From: Methanoculleus sp. UBA430
GTDB lineage: Archaea > Halobacteriota > Methanomicrobia > Methanomicrobiales > Methanoculleaceae
Length of the DNA: 64,000 bases
Direction of reading: 5' to 3'
Assembly (NCBI RefSeq): GCF_002506585.1
Contig: NZ_DAXW01000004.1
Location: forward strand, 1-64,000
Made by a program: the position numbers and the translations under genes. Below are positions 1-8,466 of the stretch, piece by piece (position 1 is the stretch's first letter; each line of letters begins with the position of its first letter). Below the pieces are notes generated by a model, which worked only from the letters and a program-made list of their open reading frames with translations, did not search any database and was not told the DNA's origin.

Positions 1-133
1 CTTCCCGGCTCCACCGTTGAGACTGCTGGAGGAGGGAGTAGGTCTTTTGGTAGACGTTGTAGGAAGGGAGGATCCCGATGGCTTTTGCCGTGAACGATTC
101 GCGGCCGTAGACCTTCTCTCCCTGGCGTATCAT
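1..133 (-). CDS. 5' end of CapK/phenylacetate-CoA-ligase-like gene, cut by window edge, possible frame break
   Basis: An ATG at 133-131 on the minus strand follows an AGGAG ribosome-binding site by about eight bases and opens a frame starting MIRQGEKVYGRESF. After roughly 20 codons the protein-like signal moves to another frame, which reads YNVYQKTYSLLQQSQRWSR. That segment resembles the N-terminal region of CapK-type adenylate-forming ligases found in polysaccharide clusters. Both halves have GC-rich third positions, so a single-base frame break near 60-75 is likely, either real or a sequence error. The rest of the gene lies outside the window. It would be the next gene on the minus strand after the bi-domain oxidoreductase, apart from the plus-strand radical SAM gene between them. 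The family call rests on a short segment. Confidence 0.35.
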   Translation of the reverse strand, partial: MIRQGEKVYGRESFTAKAIGILPSYNVYQKTYSLLQQSQRWSRE

Positions 134-617
134 GGTGTTTTCTCCTCTTCTTATGAACTCTTCTATCATACGTACCGGTGTGACATCGTCATTCTGCTCC
201 TGTGCTTTTCCCGGCCTTTCGCCGACGAGACAACCAGGATATCCGGTCTCGTCTCGCACCGGCCGCTTTCCGGTAAACCGGCCGGGGCCGGTGCCTCCGG
301 CCGTGAACGCCCCCCGTTCATCGGGAGAGTATACCCCCAAATCCTGTATATATAAATTGGCATGCTGGCATGAGTTCCCTGTGCGATCAGCGTCGCATAA
401 ACGCACAGATAGCCCTCCGGAAAGATCCGGTGATGGTTCAGATCTCTCTTCTTTCGGCAGGGGGTTTAATCTCCTGGATTTCCAGGCACAGAATGCCGTT
501 TGGCAAAGCCAAACCTATGGCGGACGTATTTGGATAAACTATAAATATGCAAACGCCTATCAGGGGTATGTCTTGGTAAGATAAGGCGACAGCCACCCGG
601 GCCGTGCACCTTCGCGT
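134..617. other. Intergenic region with TATA-like sites and a small palindrome
   Basis: No convincing gene lies in this 484-base gap between divergent genes. It holds a TATA-like run at 347-356 that could serve either direction, a perfect 7-bp inverted repeat with a three-base loop at 498-514 (GTTTGGC-AAA-GCCAAAC), and a second TATA-like site at 540-548. The last is correctly placed to drive the radical SAM gene at 618. Confidence 0.4.
540..548 (+). promoter_or_regulatory. Putative TATA box for the radical SAM gene
   Basis: TATAAATAT lies about 70 bases upstream of the ATG at 618. With the usual archaeal spacing, transcription would start near 570 and leave a leader of about 45 bases. Confidence 0.4.
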
Positions 618-1838
618 ATGTGGTGCATGCCGGAGGCAGGGGGGATTATTATTCTAGATAAGGCCGTACCTGATAGCGGTAGCAATGCGGAGATCTTCAC
701 AAGTCTCCCAACGGAAAATGATGTTCTGGGTGAGATACGGGCACTGGCCGGCGGGCTGCGCAGGCAGAATGGCGGTGCCCCTGAAGACCTCGATTTCACT
801 GTTCCTATCGGCTGGGAGGAGCGGGTAGGCTACCTTGACGGTCAGCCCACCAGGCGGCTGATCATCTTCCTCCGTTCCACGGGCTGCGAGTGGGTCGAGA
901 AGACCGGGGGATGCACCATGTGCGGGTTTTATTGTGCGACGTCCCGGGGCAGGGAGGTCTCGGCTGCGGAGTACGTCGCACAGTTCGAGCACGTCATGAA
1001 CACCGTCGATCTGGGGGATTATCCGATCGTCTCGATCTACAACGACGGGAACATCTTTAACGAGCGCGAGATGCCGGTTGCCGCTATCGAGAAGATCTGC
1101 TCGTACATCAACGGTTACCCGAACATCAAGAAGGTGGTCGTCGAGTCAAGGATCGATTACTCGCCGGATGAGCACGTGCAGAAGATGAAGAAGGCCCTGA
1201 ATGGGCGGCAGCTCGAGGTGGCGTTCGGGTTTGAGTCCGCGGACACCCAGGTGATGAACCTCTGCATCAACAAGGGGTTCTCGGCAAGCAATTTCGATCA
1301 CTTCCATTCGAGGATGCGGGGCATGGGCGTGCTGACAAAGCCGCTCCTGCTCGTGAAACCACCCTTCCTCACCGAGGCGGAGGGGATCAACGATATCCTG
1401 CGGACCATAGCGTACTGCATATCCCGCGGGATAGACTACGTCGACCTCGAAGTGATGACGGTCGAGAAGAACACCGTCGTGCATGAACTCTGGAAGAACA
1501 ACCTCTACCGCCCGCCGTGGCTCTGGAGCCTCGTCGACCTCCTGCAGCGGTGCCAGGAGCAGTTCGGCGATCATGCTCACATCTACGTCAGCCCCTGGAA
1601 CTACTCGGTCGAGTCCCTCGATTGGGCCCGGAACTGCGGGAAGTGCGATGCCGAAGTCACCAGGGCGATCGAGCGCTACAACTGCCGCTTCGACGTGGGG
1701 GAGTTCGAGGGACTGGACTGCTCGTGCCGCGGCGAGGGGTGGAGGGAGGCCGTTCTGGTAGAAGACTCCCGCACGATCCCGGAGAGGATCCGCGAGCAGC
1801 TTGCATACATCCGACAGGCAAGAGTATCCGCGGTATAA
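618..1838 (+). CDS. Radical SAM protein, RaSEA-like (TIGR01210-type)
   Basis: The 406-residue product has the Cys spacing of the Elp3/RaSEA branch of radical SAM enzymes: C90, C99 and C102, the last two inside GGCTMCGFYC. A typical SAM-barrel sequence follows (YNDGNIFN, VVVESRIDY, VAFGFESAD, KPLLLVKPPF). The C-terminal part has four further cysteines (CGKC near 340, DCSC near 370), as in archaeosine-synthesis RaSEA proteins, where an auxiliary site is present. RaSEA works with ArcS on the G15 base of tRNA in archaea. The first 60 residues are not conserved-looking, so the true start may be the ATG at 627 or a later non-ATG codon. The usual partner ArcS is not nearby and the gene stands alone beside a polysaccharide cluster, so a paralogue with another substrate is possible. 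Confidence 0.65.
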   Translation: MWCMPEAGGIIILDKAVPDSGSNAEIFTSLPTENDVLGEIRALAGGLRRQNGGAPEDLDFTVPIGWEERVGYLDGQPTRRLIIFLRSTGCEWVEKTGGCTMCGFYCATSRGREVSAAEYVAQFEHVMNTVDLGDYPIVSIYNDGNIFNEREMPVAAIEKICSYINGYPNIKKVVVESRIDYSPDEHVQKMKKALNGRQLEVAFGFESADTQVMNLCINKGFSASNFDHFHSRMRGMGVLTKPLLLVKPPFLTEAEGINDILRTIAYCISRGIDYVDLEVMTVEKNTVVHELWKNNLYRPPWLWSLVDLLQRCQEQFGDHAHIYVSPWNYSVESLDWARNCGKCDAEVTRAIERYNCRFDVGEFEGLDCSCRGEGWREAVLVEDSRTIPERIREQLAYIRQARVSAV

Positions 1839-2003
1839 GCGGATCCTGCCGCCCATACCTTGTGAACCCGGTGGGGGCCGGATGGGCGCGATGCCCGGTC
1901 GGTTCCCGTATACTTTTCTTCACGTACGTCACCGTGCGCCGTTCTCTTCTCAGGCTGTCGGAAGCCATTGCCTTCTGGTCAGGATCATCTCCAGCGCGGC
2001 ACA

Positions 2004-2039
2004 CCTTCACGGATGAAGCGCAGGTGCTTCCCGTGAAGG
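2004..2039. repeat. Strong stem-loop downstream of the radical SAM gene
   Basis: A perfect 9-bp inverted repeat (CCTTCACGG at 2004-2012, CCGTGAAGG at 2031-2039) encloses a further 5-bp stem (GAAGC 2015-2019, GCTTC 2026-2030), with only a two-base bulge and a six-base loop. It lies in the 320-base gap 1839-2158 between two convergent genes. Confidence 0.6.
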
Positions 2040-2075
2040 ACGTGAAGATGAGTGTCTGCAACCACCAGTCTTCGC

Positions 2076-2099
2076 GCACTTCGCATGAGTATGAAGTGC
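2076..2099. repeat. Second stem-loop in the same gap
   Basis: GCACTTC at 2076-2082 pairs with GAAGTGC at 2093-2099 across a ten-base loop. Nothing else in 1839-2158 looks coding. The pair of hairpins sits between converging genes and could end transcription from either side or be a small RNA. Confidence 0.45.
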
Positions 2100-2158
2100 A
2101 TGGGTAGTTGCCGGACCCCGGTCAACCAGAGATGTTCCGAACTAAAATAGAGAGAGTG

Positions 2159-4306
2159 TTAAAGCCCGACCTTCCCGAGGTCGATCTCCCGGGGCGTCCC
2201 GGTATCGATCGACTCCCAGGCCGCAAACGTCGCAAGCGTTGTTGCGACGTTGCCGACGAAGTCCGGCTCTTCGCCCTTCACGAACGCCAGGAGTTCCTCG
2301 GCAAACCCTTTCTCCTGGGCGAGCCACCGCCTCTCCCGTGATACCTTCCCGTCCCGCCGGAGTTCGAGGTCGCGGAAGTCGGTGATCCTCCCGACCGCGT
2401 TGCCGCAGAAGACCTCGACCATCTCCTTTGAGTAGGAGCGGTCACCGAGCGTCGTGTAGGTGACGGTGCCGAGCGACCCGTCGTCGAAGGTCAGGGTGGC
2501 CTGGAAGTTGTCGTACTTCTGAAGGGTCCCGGTCGGCTCGATGGCCCGGGCGTAGACCTGGACCGGCCGTGCCCCGGTGATATACTGCATGAAGTCGATG
2601 AAGTGGCAGCACTCTGAGATCAGCATGCCCCCACCCTGTTCGCCGTCGTGCACCCAGTGCTCGGGAGGGATCTGCCCGGCGTTGACGCGGTAGTGCAGGA
2701 TTGCCGGTGTGGTCCGGTTCCCGAAGAAATCCTTCATCCGCAGCGCAAGCGGCGAGTGGCGCCGGTTGAACCCGACCTGCACCCGGTGCCCGGACTCGTT
2801 CCATGCCGTGACAAGCCTCCGGAGACTCTCGATCTCGGTCGCAAGCGGCTTCTCCACGAAGACGTCCTTTCCGGCGTGCATCGCCTCGATCGCCATCGGG
2901 GCGTGGAGATCGTTCCTCGTCGCGATCATCACCGCGTCGATATTGGGGTCCTCAAGGACCTTACGGTAGTCGGTGGTGCAGTAGGCAAACCCGTACTTCT
3001 TCGCGACCGTCTGGGCCGAGAGCCCCGTCGCGGTCGCGAGCCCCGCGAGGTTCACGGGGAGACGCGGGAGGTTCGGGTAGAGGGCGGAGAGGGCGTGGAC
3101 CCCGGCACCGATGCACCCGAGCGTCCGCGCCCCGGTCGGAACCGCCCGCCGCCGTGCGGGAGGCTCCGGGAGGCGGGTGACGGTGCCGGCTGCGCCCGCA
3201 CCGTTCGGGCTGTACTGCAGGAGAACCCCGATGAACCGCTCCTTTCCCGTGTTGATGAGGTTGTAAGCCTCCGGTGCGGCATCGAGGGGGAAGGTGTGGG
3301 TGATCAGGCGGTCGAGATCGATCCTTTTTTGCTGCACCAGTTCCAGGAACGCCTCCATGTTCCGCCGCTCCGTCCACCGAACATATATCGGGTAATCGAC
3401 CCCCTTCTCCTCGTAGTTCCGGTCGTACCGCCCGGGGCCGTAGGACCGCGAGACGACGACCTCCGCCTCCTTCTCGTAGAAGACGTCCCGGGGCACGTCC
3501 ATCCCTACGTTCCCGACGACCACGACCCGCCCCTGGCTCCTGACCAGGCGGCCGGCGGCCTCGATGGGAGCGCTCGACCGGGTGGCCGCGGTGATGATGA
3601 CCGCATCCGCCCCGAACGGGGAGAAGGCCTTCATCCTCTCGGTGAGTCCGTCGTAGTTCGAGACGATGTCGGCGCCGAGGCTTGCCGCGAGCGCGAGTTT
3701 CTCCCGGTCGATATCGATCCCGATGACCCGGCACCCTGCGGCCTTGAGGACCTGCACCGAGAGGAGGCCGATCAGCCCGAGCCCGATCACCGCGACGCTC
3801 TCGCCCACCGTGACCCTGGCGTTGCGGACACCGTGCATCGCGATCGACCCGACGGTCGTGAAGGCCGCCTCCTTGAAACTGACGCCGTCGGGGATCTTGA
3901 CGCAGAGGTTCTTCGGGACCGAGACGTACTCGGCATGCACCGCATGCCCGGCCCCGCCGCAGGCGACGCGGTCGCCGACCTCAAAGTCGTCGGCCCCGGT
4001 CGAGACCACGGTCCCGGCACAGCTGTAGCCGAGCGGCTCCGGCCTCGTGAGACGACCCATCGCCTGCTGGTACGCCGGCAGGGGGCCGTCCGTGCCGATC
4101 TTCTGGAGGACTTTCTTCACGTCGTCGGGACGCGCTTTTGCCTTGCCGACGAGCGACTGTTGTGCGAGGCCGATCAGCGACGATTCCGTGCCGGCGCTGA
4201 TGAGGGAGTAGGCGTTCTGGACGACAACCCCCCTTGTTACGGTGGGAACGGGGACGTTCTCCACCCGGATGGACCCTGACTGAAGGTCGAGCAGTACCTG
4301 TTTCAT
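2159..4306 (-). CDS. Bi-domain oxidoreductase: alcohol dehydrogenase-like plus Gfo/Idh/MocA-like
   Basis: The 715-residue protein has two nucleotide-binding oxidoreductase units. Residues 1 to about 350 form a medium-chain dehydrogenase with the NAD-binding GLGLIGLLSVQ and a cysteine-poor, GroES-like front. From about 395 comes a Gfo/Idh/MocA unit with CIGAGVHALSALYP and the family EKP triad in VFVEKPLA. Such fusions are known in polysaccharide clusters, where they are thought to act on sugar nucleotides or sugar acids; no substrate has been settled. The ATG at 4306-4304 has GGAG only three bases upstream, and eight further in-frame residues upstream come from an IS-derived relic. The gene lies downstream of the toroid protein and probably belonged to the same operon before the relic came between them. 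Confidence 0.85.
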   Translation of the reverse strand: MKQVLLDLQSGSIRVENVPVPTVTRGVVVQNAYSLISAGTESSLIGLAQQSLVGKAKARPDDVKKVLQKIGTDGPLPAYQQAMGRLTRPEPLGYSCAGTVVSTGADDFEVGDRVACGGAGHAVHAEYVSVPKNLCVKIPDGVSFKEAAFTTVGSIAMHGVRNARVTVGESVAVIGLGLIGLLSVQVLKAAGCRVIGIDIDREKLALAASLGADIVSNYDGLTERMKAFSPFGADAVIITAATRSSAPIEAAGRLVRSQGRVVVVGNVGMDVPRDVFYEKEAEVVVSRSYGPGRYDRNYEEKGVDYPIYVRWTERRNMEAFLELVQQKRIDLDRLITHTFPLDAAPEAYNLINTGKERFIGVLLQYSPNGAGAAGTVTRLPEPPARRRAVPTGARTLGCIGAGVHALSALYPNLPRLPVNLAGLATATGLSAQTVAKKYGFAYCTTDYRKVLEDPNIDAVMIATRNDLHAPMAIEAMHAGKDVFVEKPLATEIESLRRLVTAWNESGHRVQVGFNRRHSPLALRMKDFFGNRTTPAILHYRVNAGQIPPEHWVHDGEQGGGMLISECCHFIDFMQYITGARPVQVYARAIEPTGTLQKYDNFQATLTFDDGSLGTVTYTTLGDRSYSKEMVEVFCGNAVGRITDFRDLELRRDGKVSRERRWLAQEKGFAEELLAFVKGEEPDFVGNVATTLATFAAWESIDTGTPREIDLGKVGL

Positions 4307-4313
4307 CTCCAAT

Positions 4314-4636
4314 GGGCAAGGAGGCCCCACTCTAAAGGGTGGGGAGGAATTGCCCCTCCATAATGTTTTTGTGTTCTGAAGTCGATATCCTGGTTACTAG
4401 CACACTGACGCCGACTCCTGGAGAGGAGTTTACACACACTACTTGCGGATGATGTGCGCTGACGGGGGACGTCAAGTAGCCGGTGATTCCGTGGTTCCAC
4501 GGATAATCGGTTGTGGCCGTGTCAACCGGCCGGTGCGAATAAGGCTGGTTAAAGCAAACTTCGTGCGAATTAAATTGCATCGTTGCAGTCTCCGTGATTC
4601 CCGGTGCAAGCCCCCTCCGTTAGGGGGGTAGTTGAC
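4314..4636. mobile_element. Non-autonomous IS200/IS605-type relic
   Basis: Two hairpins of the type found at the ends of IS200/IS605/IS1341 elements bound this stretch. At 4314-4357 a nested hairpin pairs GGGCAA with TTGCCC around CCCCAC/GTGGGG. At about 4607-4632 CCCCCTCC-GTTA-GGGGGG is followed by TAGTTGAC. The left hairpin matches, on the opposite strand, the right-hand hairpin of the relic near 20050. No tnpA or tnpB reading frame lies between the ends, so this is a decayed or palindrome-associated, transposase-dependent derivative. Its right edge supplies the last residues of the toroid gene. Exact boundaries are uncertain by several bases. Confidence 0.6.
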
Positions 4637-5820
4637 CTGTGGTTCCCCCATATCCCTGACTGAGTGAGGCAGTCGAGCATCTCTGACGTCATGAAGAGAT
4701 CGGGAAAGTTTTTCGACGGCTCTACGGTCGACGGCCGGATCCCGAGCAGCCGGCAGAAAACCTCAAACGACCCTGTCTCCGCGGTCTCTGCGTACCGCCT
4801 GCGGGCGATCTGCCGGTACATGCCGTAACCGAACCGGAACGCCCGGTGCTTGAGCGGGTAACCCCCGAGTGCCGCCGTCTTTGCCGTCGTGGCGACGGCC
4901 GGGATGAGACCGATCCAGGGTCCCGGCTCCCACCGGGGAGCGAGCCCCCGCACGATCTCATCGAGCCGGTCGAGCGAGCGTTCGGCGTGCTCCCGGTAGC
5001 GGTCGTCTGTCCGGGATGCGTAGACGAATGAGGCATGGGCAAACGCGTACGCCCCGGAGAGGTAGTAGGCGAAGGAAAGCCCGCTCCCCGACCAGTCGAA
5101 CCGCCCATCGGGGCGCTGAGCTGCCGCGAGCCACCGGACTCCCTCCGCGATGCTCCGCTCGATCTTCTCATCGCAGAGCACCTCGTTTATCTTTGCGAGG
5201 TAGTAGATCGTCACCCCCTGGTAATGCGCACAGGGAAGGTCGAAGACGTACGGGTAGGTCCCCTTATCGGCGGCATAGGGATAGACGCCCTCTCTCTGGT
5301 GGCGGACGACGTTCTCCGCCGCCCGCAGGGCGGCTGCACGCGCCTCCTCGTCGTCATACCGGTCTGCATACCGGGCAAGGAACGCCCCGCAGGAGGCGTC
5401 GACGTTCAGATGGTCGGCGGTATACCCCGAGGACTTCAGAAAGTACCCCGGGCGTTTCTCGGCGGCGACGACGAAGTCCCGGGCTTTCCGGAGCACCCCC
5501 TCGTGCGGATACCGGTCCGCCGCCTCCAGGAGAGCGTCGCCGACAAAGGCGGCGACCAGAGCCGAAGGCTCGTTATAGTTGACGTGGATCTCGTTGTAGG
5601 ACCCGTCCGGGTTCTGACAGGCCGCGACGTAGTTCAGGATCGGGCCCACGAGCGGGTCGCCGCCCTGCCGGAGCATCGCCTTCACGACCTCGGCGTGGAC
5701 GCGGTTCCGGACGACCGGAAAGACCGGGTCGCGGAGGTATGCGGTCTCACCTTCGACGACGGCGAGTTCCCTGACCTCCTCGGTTACCCGGGTAAGGAAC
5801 GACGTCAGGTGCCCGTCCAT
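4570..5820 (-). CDS. Alpha/alpha-toroid-like protein of polysaccharide cluster, C-terminus overwritten by IS relic
   Basis: The 416-residue product has repeated helical-pair motifs rich in Ala, Tyr and His (NYVAACQNPDGSYNE, LAAAQRPDGRFDWSG), like the QW/prenyltransferase-type toroids of polysaccharide lyases, terpene cyclases and related proteins. Homologues in such clusters have carried unrelated or misleading product names. I do not assign a reaction. The last 29 or so residues, from SGIWGNHRS on, are encoded by the IS200/IS605-type relic, so the native end has been replaced. The ATG at 5820-5818 overlaps the stop of the upstream glycosyltransferase by 16 bases, which points to translational coupling. 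Loss of a short tail may not abolish function. Confidence 0.7.
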   Translation of the reverse strand: MDGHLTSFLTRVTEEVRELAVVEGETAYLRDPVFPVVRNRVHAEVVKAMLRQGGDPLVGPILNYVAACQNPDGSYNEIHVNYNEPSALVAAFVGDALLEAADRYPHEGVLRKARDFVVAAEKRPGYFLKSSGYTADHLNVDASCGAFLARYADRYDDEEARAAALRAAENVVRHQREGVYPYAADKGTYPYVFDLPCAHYQGVTIYYLAKINEVLCDEKIERSIAEGVRWLAAAQRPDGRFDWSGSGLSFAYYLSGAYAFAHASFVYASRTDDRYREHAERSLDRLDEIVRGLAPRWEPGPWIGLIPAVATTAKTAALGGYPLKHRAFRFGYGMYRQIARRRYAETAETGSFEVFCRLLGIRPSTVEPSKNFPDLFMTSEMLDCLTQSGIWGNHRSTTPLTEGACTGNHGDCNDAI

Positions 5821-7013
5821 GCCATCCTCTCGATGTACTGCTTCAGTTTCAGGGCGACTGCTCGCCGATCGTAGTGCTCCGCGACGTACTCCCGGCCCCG
5901 GCGGCCCATCTCCTCCATCCTTCCCGGGTCGTCCAGGAGGGCGGTGAGTGCCGCAGCGATCGCCTCCGGCGTGTTCTCGGCGATGACCCCGCCACCCGAA
6001 TCGTTTGCGAGATGGGCGATCTCACCGCTTCCACAGCCGATGAAGGGTATCCCGCATGCCATGTACTCGTAGGCTTTGGTGGGGGCGGCGTACTCGAGGT
6101 TCTTGAGCTGCTTTAAGGGCGCCACCCCGATCAGGGATTCGGAGAGGAGCCGCGGGATCTCTTCACGCGGGAGGATGCCCGTAAAGATGACCGAGCCGGT
6201 CAGGCTCTCCGCTTTCACCAGCCGTTCAAGGTTCTCCCTCGTGTCACCATCGCCGACGATGAGGAGTTTCAGGTTGTAATTGCCGTTCATCGACTTGACG
6301 GCAAGGGCCACCTTATCGAGGTCCTGGGCGTGCCCGACGTTGCCGGCGTAGATGATCTGCCGTTTCTTTCCGCCGTTTGCGGGACGAAACACGTCGGTGT
6401 TGACGCCGTTGGGCATCAACGCCATGGGAGCCGTGACCCGATAACGCGACGAGATCCGTCGCCCGAGTTCTTCGGTCGTGACGCCGACGAGGTCGGCCCG
6501 CGAGAGGCAGATCTGCTCGAACCGCCGGCTCGCCCTCTCGTAGAGGCTTCCCTCCCGGAGGAAACCAAGACTTATCGATGCGTCGATCCAGAGGTCGCGG
6601 ATATCGAGGATCCACGCTACCCCTGCTGTCCGTTTCAGGACGTATCCCGGGATCCCGGTGAAGAGGGGCGGTGCCGACGTGATGATCGCATCGAACCGGT
6701 TTCGGGCGAAGAGGAGCCAGAGTGCGGCATGGACCGGGAAGGTGAGGTAGTAGGCCATCCTGCTTGCAAACCCGGGGTCCCCCGAGCCCGGCTGCCAGGT
6801 CCAGAGGCGCACGACCCGGACCCCGTCGACCTCCCGCACGTCCGACCGCTTCCAGGTGCGGGGAAACGAGCCGGTGGGAAACGTGGGGTGCGGCGCAAGC
6901 ACGGTGACGCCGATACCCAGGTTCGCGAGATGCACGGCGGTGTCATAGATGCGTGATGCGTTACCTGATTTTTCCGGTGGAAAGTGTTGTGATACGATAC
7001 ATACCTGTTTCAT
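5805..7013 (-). CDS. Glycosyltransferase family 4
   Basis: The 402-residue GT-B fold protein has an N-terminal acceptor domain (FPPEKSGNASRIYDTAVHLA) and a C-terminal donor domain with PNGVNTDVFRP, IIYAGNVGHAQDLD and the donor-binding APTKAYEYMACGIPFIG with its conserved Glu. It should move a sugar from a nucleotide donor to a growing surface glycan or lipid carrier on the cytoplasmic face. The ATG at 7013-7011 follows GAGGAG by four bases, and open sequence further upstream is not needed. It lies 61 bases after wecC and overlaps the next gene by 16 bases, so it is part of one operon. The exact sugar is not predictable. Confidence 0.85.
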   Translation of the reverse strand: MKQVCIVSQHFPPEKSGNASRIYDTAVHLANLGIGVTVLAPHPTFPTGSFPRTWKRSDVREVDGVRVVRLWTWQPGSGDPGFASRMAYYLTFPVHAALWLLFARNRFDAIITSAPPLFTGIPGYVLKRTAGVAWILDIRDLWIDASISLGFLREGSLYERASRRFEQICLSRADLVGVTTEELGRRISSRYRVTAPMALMPNGVNTDVFRPANGGKKRQIIYAGNVGHAQDLDKVALAVKSMNGNYNLKLLIVGDGDTRENLERLVKAESLTGSVIFTGILPREEIPRLLSESLIGVAPLKQLKNLEYAAPTKAYEYMACGIPFIGCGSGEIAHLANDSGGGVIAENTPEAIAAALTALLDDPGRMEEMGRRGREYVAEHYDRRAVALKLKQYIERMAWTGT

Positions 7014-7074
7014 GAAGCTCCTCGCAGTGTCTGAACGCGGCCGCCGAAGATCGATTGCAATTTCCTCGCCGGGG

Positions 7075-8448
7075 TTAGATGTAGCCCTCCCGTCCGTTTG
7101 GTGAGAGCAGCGAGATCGACGGTGGCGACGGAGGTGCAATCGATCGCGTGGCATCTGCAGAATACAGGCCTGCCGGGGGCATGACCTCGCCCAGCGGCAC
7201 CGGCTGAAGCAACGACCCGTCACCAAGCACCCTGACGGAAAAGCCCTGGCCGACCCATTTCTCGTGATCCAGAATGTTCCGGGCGTCTATGACATGTTTC
7301 GTTCTCATCCGGAGCCCTGCCGGATCGATCGCGCGGAAACAGTCGTGATCGGTGAGGACGACGAGACAGTCGCTCCCGGCCGCCGCATCCGCCGCATCTA
7401 TGAGTAGGTGCGGGAACTCTCCCACGTACGGGTCGTAGCACCTGACGGCATACCCTTCGTTCTCGGCGAGCTGGATGAACTTGAATGCCGGACTCTCCCG
7501 GGTATCGCCGATGTTGCCCTTGTAGGCAACACCGAAGATGCAGATCGTCGGGTTTCTGATGCCGGCAAGCAGGCTGCGGGCGATGTGCAGCACATAGTTC
7601 GGCATGGAATCGTTGACCTCCCGGGCTGTTGCGACCATCCTGCACCGGGTCGAGTTCTCGGTCAGGAACCAGGGGTCGATGGCGATGCAGTGTCCGCCGA
7701 CACCCGGGCCGGGCTTGAGGATGGAGACCCGGGGATGCTTGTTTGCGAGGGTAATGGCCTCCCAGACGTTGATCCCGCACTCCTCCGCAAGCTGGGCGAA
7801 CTCGTTCGCGAGCGCGATGTTCACGTCGCGGCAGGTGTTCTCCATCAACTTGACGAACTCCGCCGTCCGCGTGTCGGTCTGGTAGATCTGCCCGCGGACG
7901 AAGGTCTGGTAGACGGCGGTCGCCCGGTCGATGGAGTCCCGGTCGTACCCGCCGATGACGCGGCTGTTACCCGTCATCTCCTGCAGGGTTCGCCCGGGGA
8001 TTGCCCGCTCGGGGCAGTGGGCGTACAGGAACTCTCCGGCTGCAACGCCGCTCTTCTCAAGCCTGGGGATGACGACCCGCTCGCTTGTTCCGGGCGGGAC
8101 GGTCGATTCGAGGACGACCAGGTTCTTCTCAGCGAGATGAGGGGCGATCATCTCGGCCGCTTTCTTGACGTATGAGAGGTCGGAGACCTTCGTTGCGGGA
8201 TCCAGGGGTGTCGGCACGGCTATCAGGAAGACGTCCGCGGCTTCCGGTTCGGTCCTGGCACGGAATCGAACTTTTGCCTCATGGTACAGGCTTTCAATCC
8301 CCGGTTCGTTGAACGGGAGGTTCCCGTGGTTCAGACAATCCACCACGCTCTGCTTCACGTCGACGCCCACGACGTTCGCCCCATGAGCGGCGAAGAGCAG
8401 CGCAGTCGGTAATCCTATGTATCCTAATCCCAGTACACAGATCTTCAT
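7075..8448 (-). CDS. wecC: UDP-N-acetyl-D-mannosamine dehydrogenase
   Basis: This 457-residue NAD-dependent four-electron dehydrogenase would oxidise UDP-ManNAc to UDP-ManNAc uronate, a donor for surface polysaccharide. The N-terminal Rossmann domain starts GLGYIGLPTALLFAAHGANV. The middle has the catalytic region (CPERAIPG; GPGVGGHCIAIDPWFL near 240), and the C-terminal domain carries GVAYKGNIGDTRESPA. About 35 extra residues rich in Pro and Ser at the end look unstructured. It follows wecB by only 18 bases, and the two enzymes act in sequence (UDP-GlcNAc to UDP-ManNAc to UDP-ManNAcA). Other UDP-sugar dehydrogenases share the fold, but pairing with WecB supports this substrate. Confidence 0.88.
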   Translation of the reverse strand: MKICVLGLGYIGLPTALLFAAHGANVVGVDVKQSVVDCLNHGNLPFNEPGIESLYHEAKVRFRARTEPEAADVFLIAVPTPLDPATKVSDLSYVKKAAEMIAPHLAEKNLVVLESTVPPGTSERVVIPRLEKSGVAAGEFLYAHCPERAIPGRTLQEMTGNSRVIGGYDRDSIDRATAVYQTFVRGQIYQTDTRTAEFVKLMENTCRDVNIALANEFAQLAEECGINVWEAITLANKHPRVSILKPGPGVGGHCIAIDPWFLTENSTRCRMVATAREVNDSMPNYVLHIARSLLAGIRNPTICIFGVAYKGNIGDTRESPAFKFIQLAENEGYAVRCYDPYVGEFPHLLIDAADAAAGSDCLVVLTDHDCFRAIDPAGLRMRTKHVIDARNILDHEKWVGQGFSVRVLGDGSLLQPVPLGEVMPPAGLYSADATRSIAPPSPPSISLLSPNGREGYI

Positions 8449-8466
8449 ATTACGTTCCCCGTTAGG

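Noticed and set aside
2648..4279. Long open frame on the plus strand opposite the bi-domain oxidoreductase
   Set aside because: It is an antisense by-product of high GC content: it has no domain, is rich in Arg, Pro and Asp, and the opposite strand has clear conserved motifs.
4332..4580. Remaining tnpB coding sequence inside the first IS-type relic
   Set aside because: The open frame there shows no TnpB catalytic or zinc-finger motif; only the terminal hairpins look IS-derived.
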